Below, one piece after another: positions 62,864-64,000 of a stretch of 64,000 bases of DNA. Made by a program: the position numbers and the translations under genes. The notes beneath the pieces were generated by a model. It searched no databases, was not told the DNA's origin, and saw only the letters and a program-made list of their open reading frames with translations. The first letter of the stretch is position 1; each line of letters opens with the position of its first letter. The stretch is from Cognatazoarcus halotolerans (GTDB lineage Bacteria; Pseudomonadota; Gammaproteobacteria; Burkholderiales; Rhodocyclaceae): positions 233,212 to 297,211 of the forward strand of contig NZ_WUAF01000004.1 in NCBI RefSeq assembly GCF_009800965.1, given 5' to 3'.

Positions 62864-63655
62864 ATGGCCAGTTTCGCGCACTACACAACTCGTTCGGTCG
62901 AAATGGTTAACTTCATTGATGAAGATGACCCCTGGTTCGCAGAGAACCAACCGGACGACCAAGGGTTCACAAGACCGACCTATCACGTTACGCGTTCCAA
63001 AACCGGTCCGGCTGCACGCGTAGCCCCCAAAGATACGATTTGGCTCTTTTCGCAGTTGAAGTCTCCATTCGGTACCCTACCTCCAGCGTTGGATGCGAAA
63101 ATAGTTGTTTCCTCCATCGCTAAGCGTGCCGTTGCTGGCAATGGCGGCTTTCGGTATGAGGCTCATCCAGAGTTGTCTCGCTGGTTTCCGCTGAGAGATG
63201 TTTCAACAACCTTGCTCGAACTAAACACCATTGATTTTAGGCGCAACAATTCGCCCTTGCTTAAGGGTCCATCCCAGCATATTGGTAGGGCACTTCAGAA
63301 TATGCGAGAGCTAAAGTCTGACGAACCGTTGCTTCGATTTGAGAAAGAATGCGATGGCTTGCCCTACGATTTCGTTAGTTATCGAATACTGGATGGCACA
63401 CAGTATGCGTTTCTCCAGGTCTGCGCATTGGTCGGTTCGGGGAAATGCGTTTGGTGGGATCGATGGTCACTACCCAGGCGATTGGCGGAAAGGCGAGAGT
63501 TTCTGAGTAATAATTCCCTAGACAAACACATTATGGACTCAATCGGGGGCTCGGAAAGCGTCTGGGGCGTAGAGTCTGACGGCTATGGTAAGGAAGGGAC
63601 CTATTCGGCAAAGGAAAAGGCAGAAGCGAAGAGGCTCGGAAAGCTAACAGGGTGA
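62864..63655 (+). CDS. Orphan protein of unknown function
   Basis: A 263-residue protein, not recognised. The ATG at 62864 follows GGAGCACTACC and is preferred to an ATG at 62756, whose extension is less protein-like. Features are an acidic start (FIDEDDPWFAENQPDDQG), an aromatic-rich middle, LVGSGKCVWWDRWSL, and a Lys/Glu-rich end. No membrane helix is seen. Its GC content is clearly lower than the neighbours', a sign of transfer. It follows the CHAT gene by 284 bp on the same strand; a functional link is possible but not shown. Confidence 0.6.
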   Translation: MASFAHYTTRSVEMVNFIDEDDPWFAENQPDDQGFTRPTYHVTRSKTGPAARVAPKDTIWLFSQLKSPFGTLPPALDAKIVVSSIAKRAVAGNGGFRYEAHPELSRWFPLRDVSTTLLELNTIDFRRNNSPLLKGPSQHIGRALQNMRELKSDEPLLRFEKECDGLPYDFVSYRILDGTQYAFLQVCALVGSGKCVWWDRWSLPRRLAERREFLSNNSLDKHIMDSIGGSESVWGVESDGYGKEGTYSAKEKAEAKRLGKLTG

Positions 63656-63800
63656 TGCAAAAGCGCCAGACTCCTCACCAGCAAAGGGCCCCAGCGTAAT
63701 TTTCATGGCGACTTCACGGCGAGATTTGATTTTTCAATTCGATTCGAGGTGCCGAATCGCGCATCGGAGGACGCTCCGACGGGCAGTTTCGGATACCACT

Positions 63801-64000
63801 TCATGCTTCCGCCCTCGAATTGCTCAATTTCGCAATTCTGAGAAGGTTGTAGGCCGCGCCGGATATGAAGGCCGCCATCTGGGTTTTCGCCTGACCAATG
63901 AATCGGCTCTTTCTCATTCCGCCCACCGTCTTAAGCCAGCCAAATATCTCTTCGACCCGCTTTCGTTTTCGCTGGCTGATTCGATAGCCTTCGGTCCGCG
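63801..64000 (-). mobile_element. IS5-family transposase, C-terminal part (gene runs off window)
   Basis: On the minus strand an open frame enters from beyond the window and stops at 63801. It encodes the conserved DDE-transposase end: GYRISQRKRKRVEEIFGWLKTVGGMRKSRF in outline, with the catalytic Glu in the VEEIFGWLK block, then AAFISGAAYNLLRIAKL. This is typical of IS5-type elements. The inner end of the insertion sequence must lie between 63655 and 63801. Its terminal repeat could not be identified because the other end is outside the window. Confidence 0.85.

Overview
The window reads as chromosomal DNA of a motile, GC-rich betaproteobacterium. The closest general picture is a Rhodocyclales-type organism (Thauera/Azoarcus/Aromatoleum-like). 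This is an inference from GC content, the PEP-CTERM protein, isovaleryl-CoA dehydrogenase, the aromatic amine dehydrogenase cluster and the flagellar gene order; no database search was run.

Left part (1-9.8 kb): a partial PEP-CTERM-type exported protein made of six 56-residue repeats, a WYL/YafY-type regulator divergent from a VOC-fold protein, isovaleryl-CoA dehydrogenase divergent from an AraC-type regulator, a guanidino-compound module (sodium:solute symporter, arginase-family ureohydrolase, divergent LysR regulator), a carboxylesterase and tRNA-Thr(TGT) with its own terminator.

Motility part (9.8-38.7 kb): a REC-PAS-histidine kinase with an overlapping NarL-type response regulator, a diguanylate cyclase, a HAD phosphatase, then fliC-flaG-fliD-fliS-fliT, a FliK-like protein, a stand-alone FlhB C-terminal-domain protein, the c-di-GMP receptor ycgR and an FKBP isomerase. 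RecQ, a CPA1 antiporter and a small lipoprotein separate this from the rod/hook block flgBCDEFGHIJKL on the minus strand, with flgA-flgM-flgN divergent on the plus strand. Sigma-28-like promoters precede fliC and flgM, and sigma-54-like -24/-12 promoters precede flgB and flgK. This suggests a tiered sigma-54/sigma-28 hierarchy.

Amine oxidation part (38.8-54.1 kb): twelve codirectional, tightly spaced minus-strand genes encode a tryptophan-tryptophylquinone aromatic amine dehydrogenase (aauB, aauE, aauD, aauA), two c-type cytochromes, a DUF1329/DUF1302/MMPL/YCF48 envelope-transport set, a TerB-like protein and an aldehyde dehydrogenase. The logic fits periplasmic deamination of aromatic amines (phenylethylamine/tyramine-like), electron transfer to cytochrome c, and cytosolic oxidation of the aldehyde. 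A divergent AraC regulator and two MauM/MauN-like iron-sulfur proteins flank it. No MauG homologue is present in the window.

Right part (54.1-64 kb): an accessory, gene-poor and compositionally uneven region. It carries a 32-bp two-arm palindrome resembling a tyrosine-recombinase core, a secreted protein of unknown function, a matrixin/astacin-like zinc metalloprotease without an evident signal peptide, a 1783-residue protein combining two alpha/beta-hydrolase domains with a C-terminal CHAT caspase-like protease and a helical tail, an AT-richer orphan gene, and the end of an IS5-family transposase. The giant hydrolase-CHAT protein and its neighbours are the best candidate for an undescribed system.
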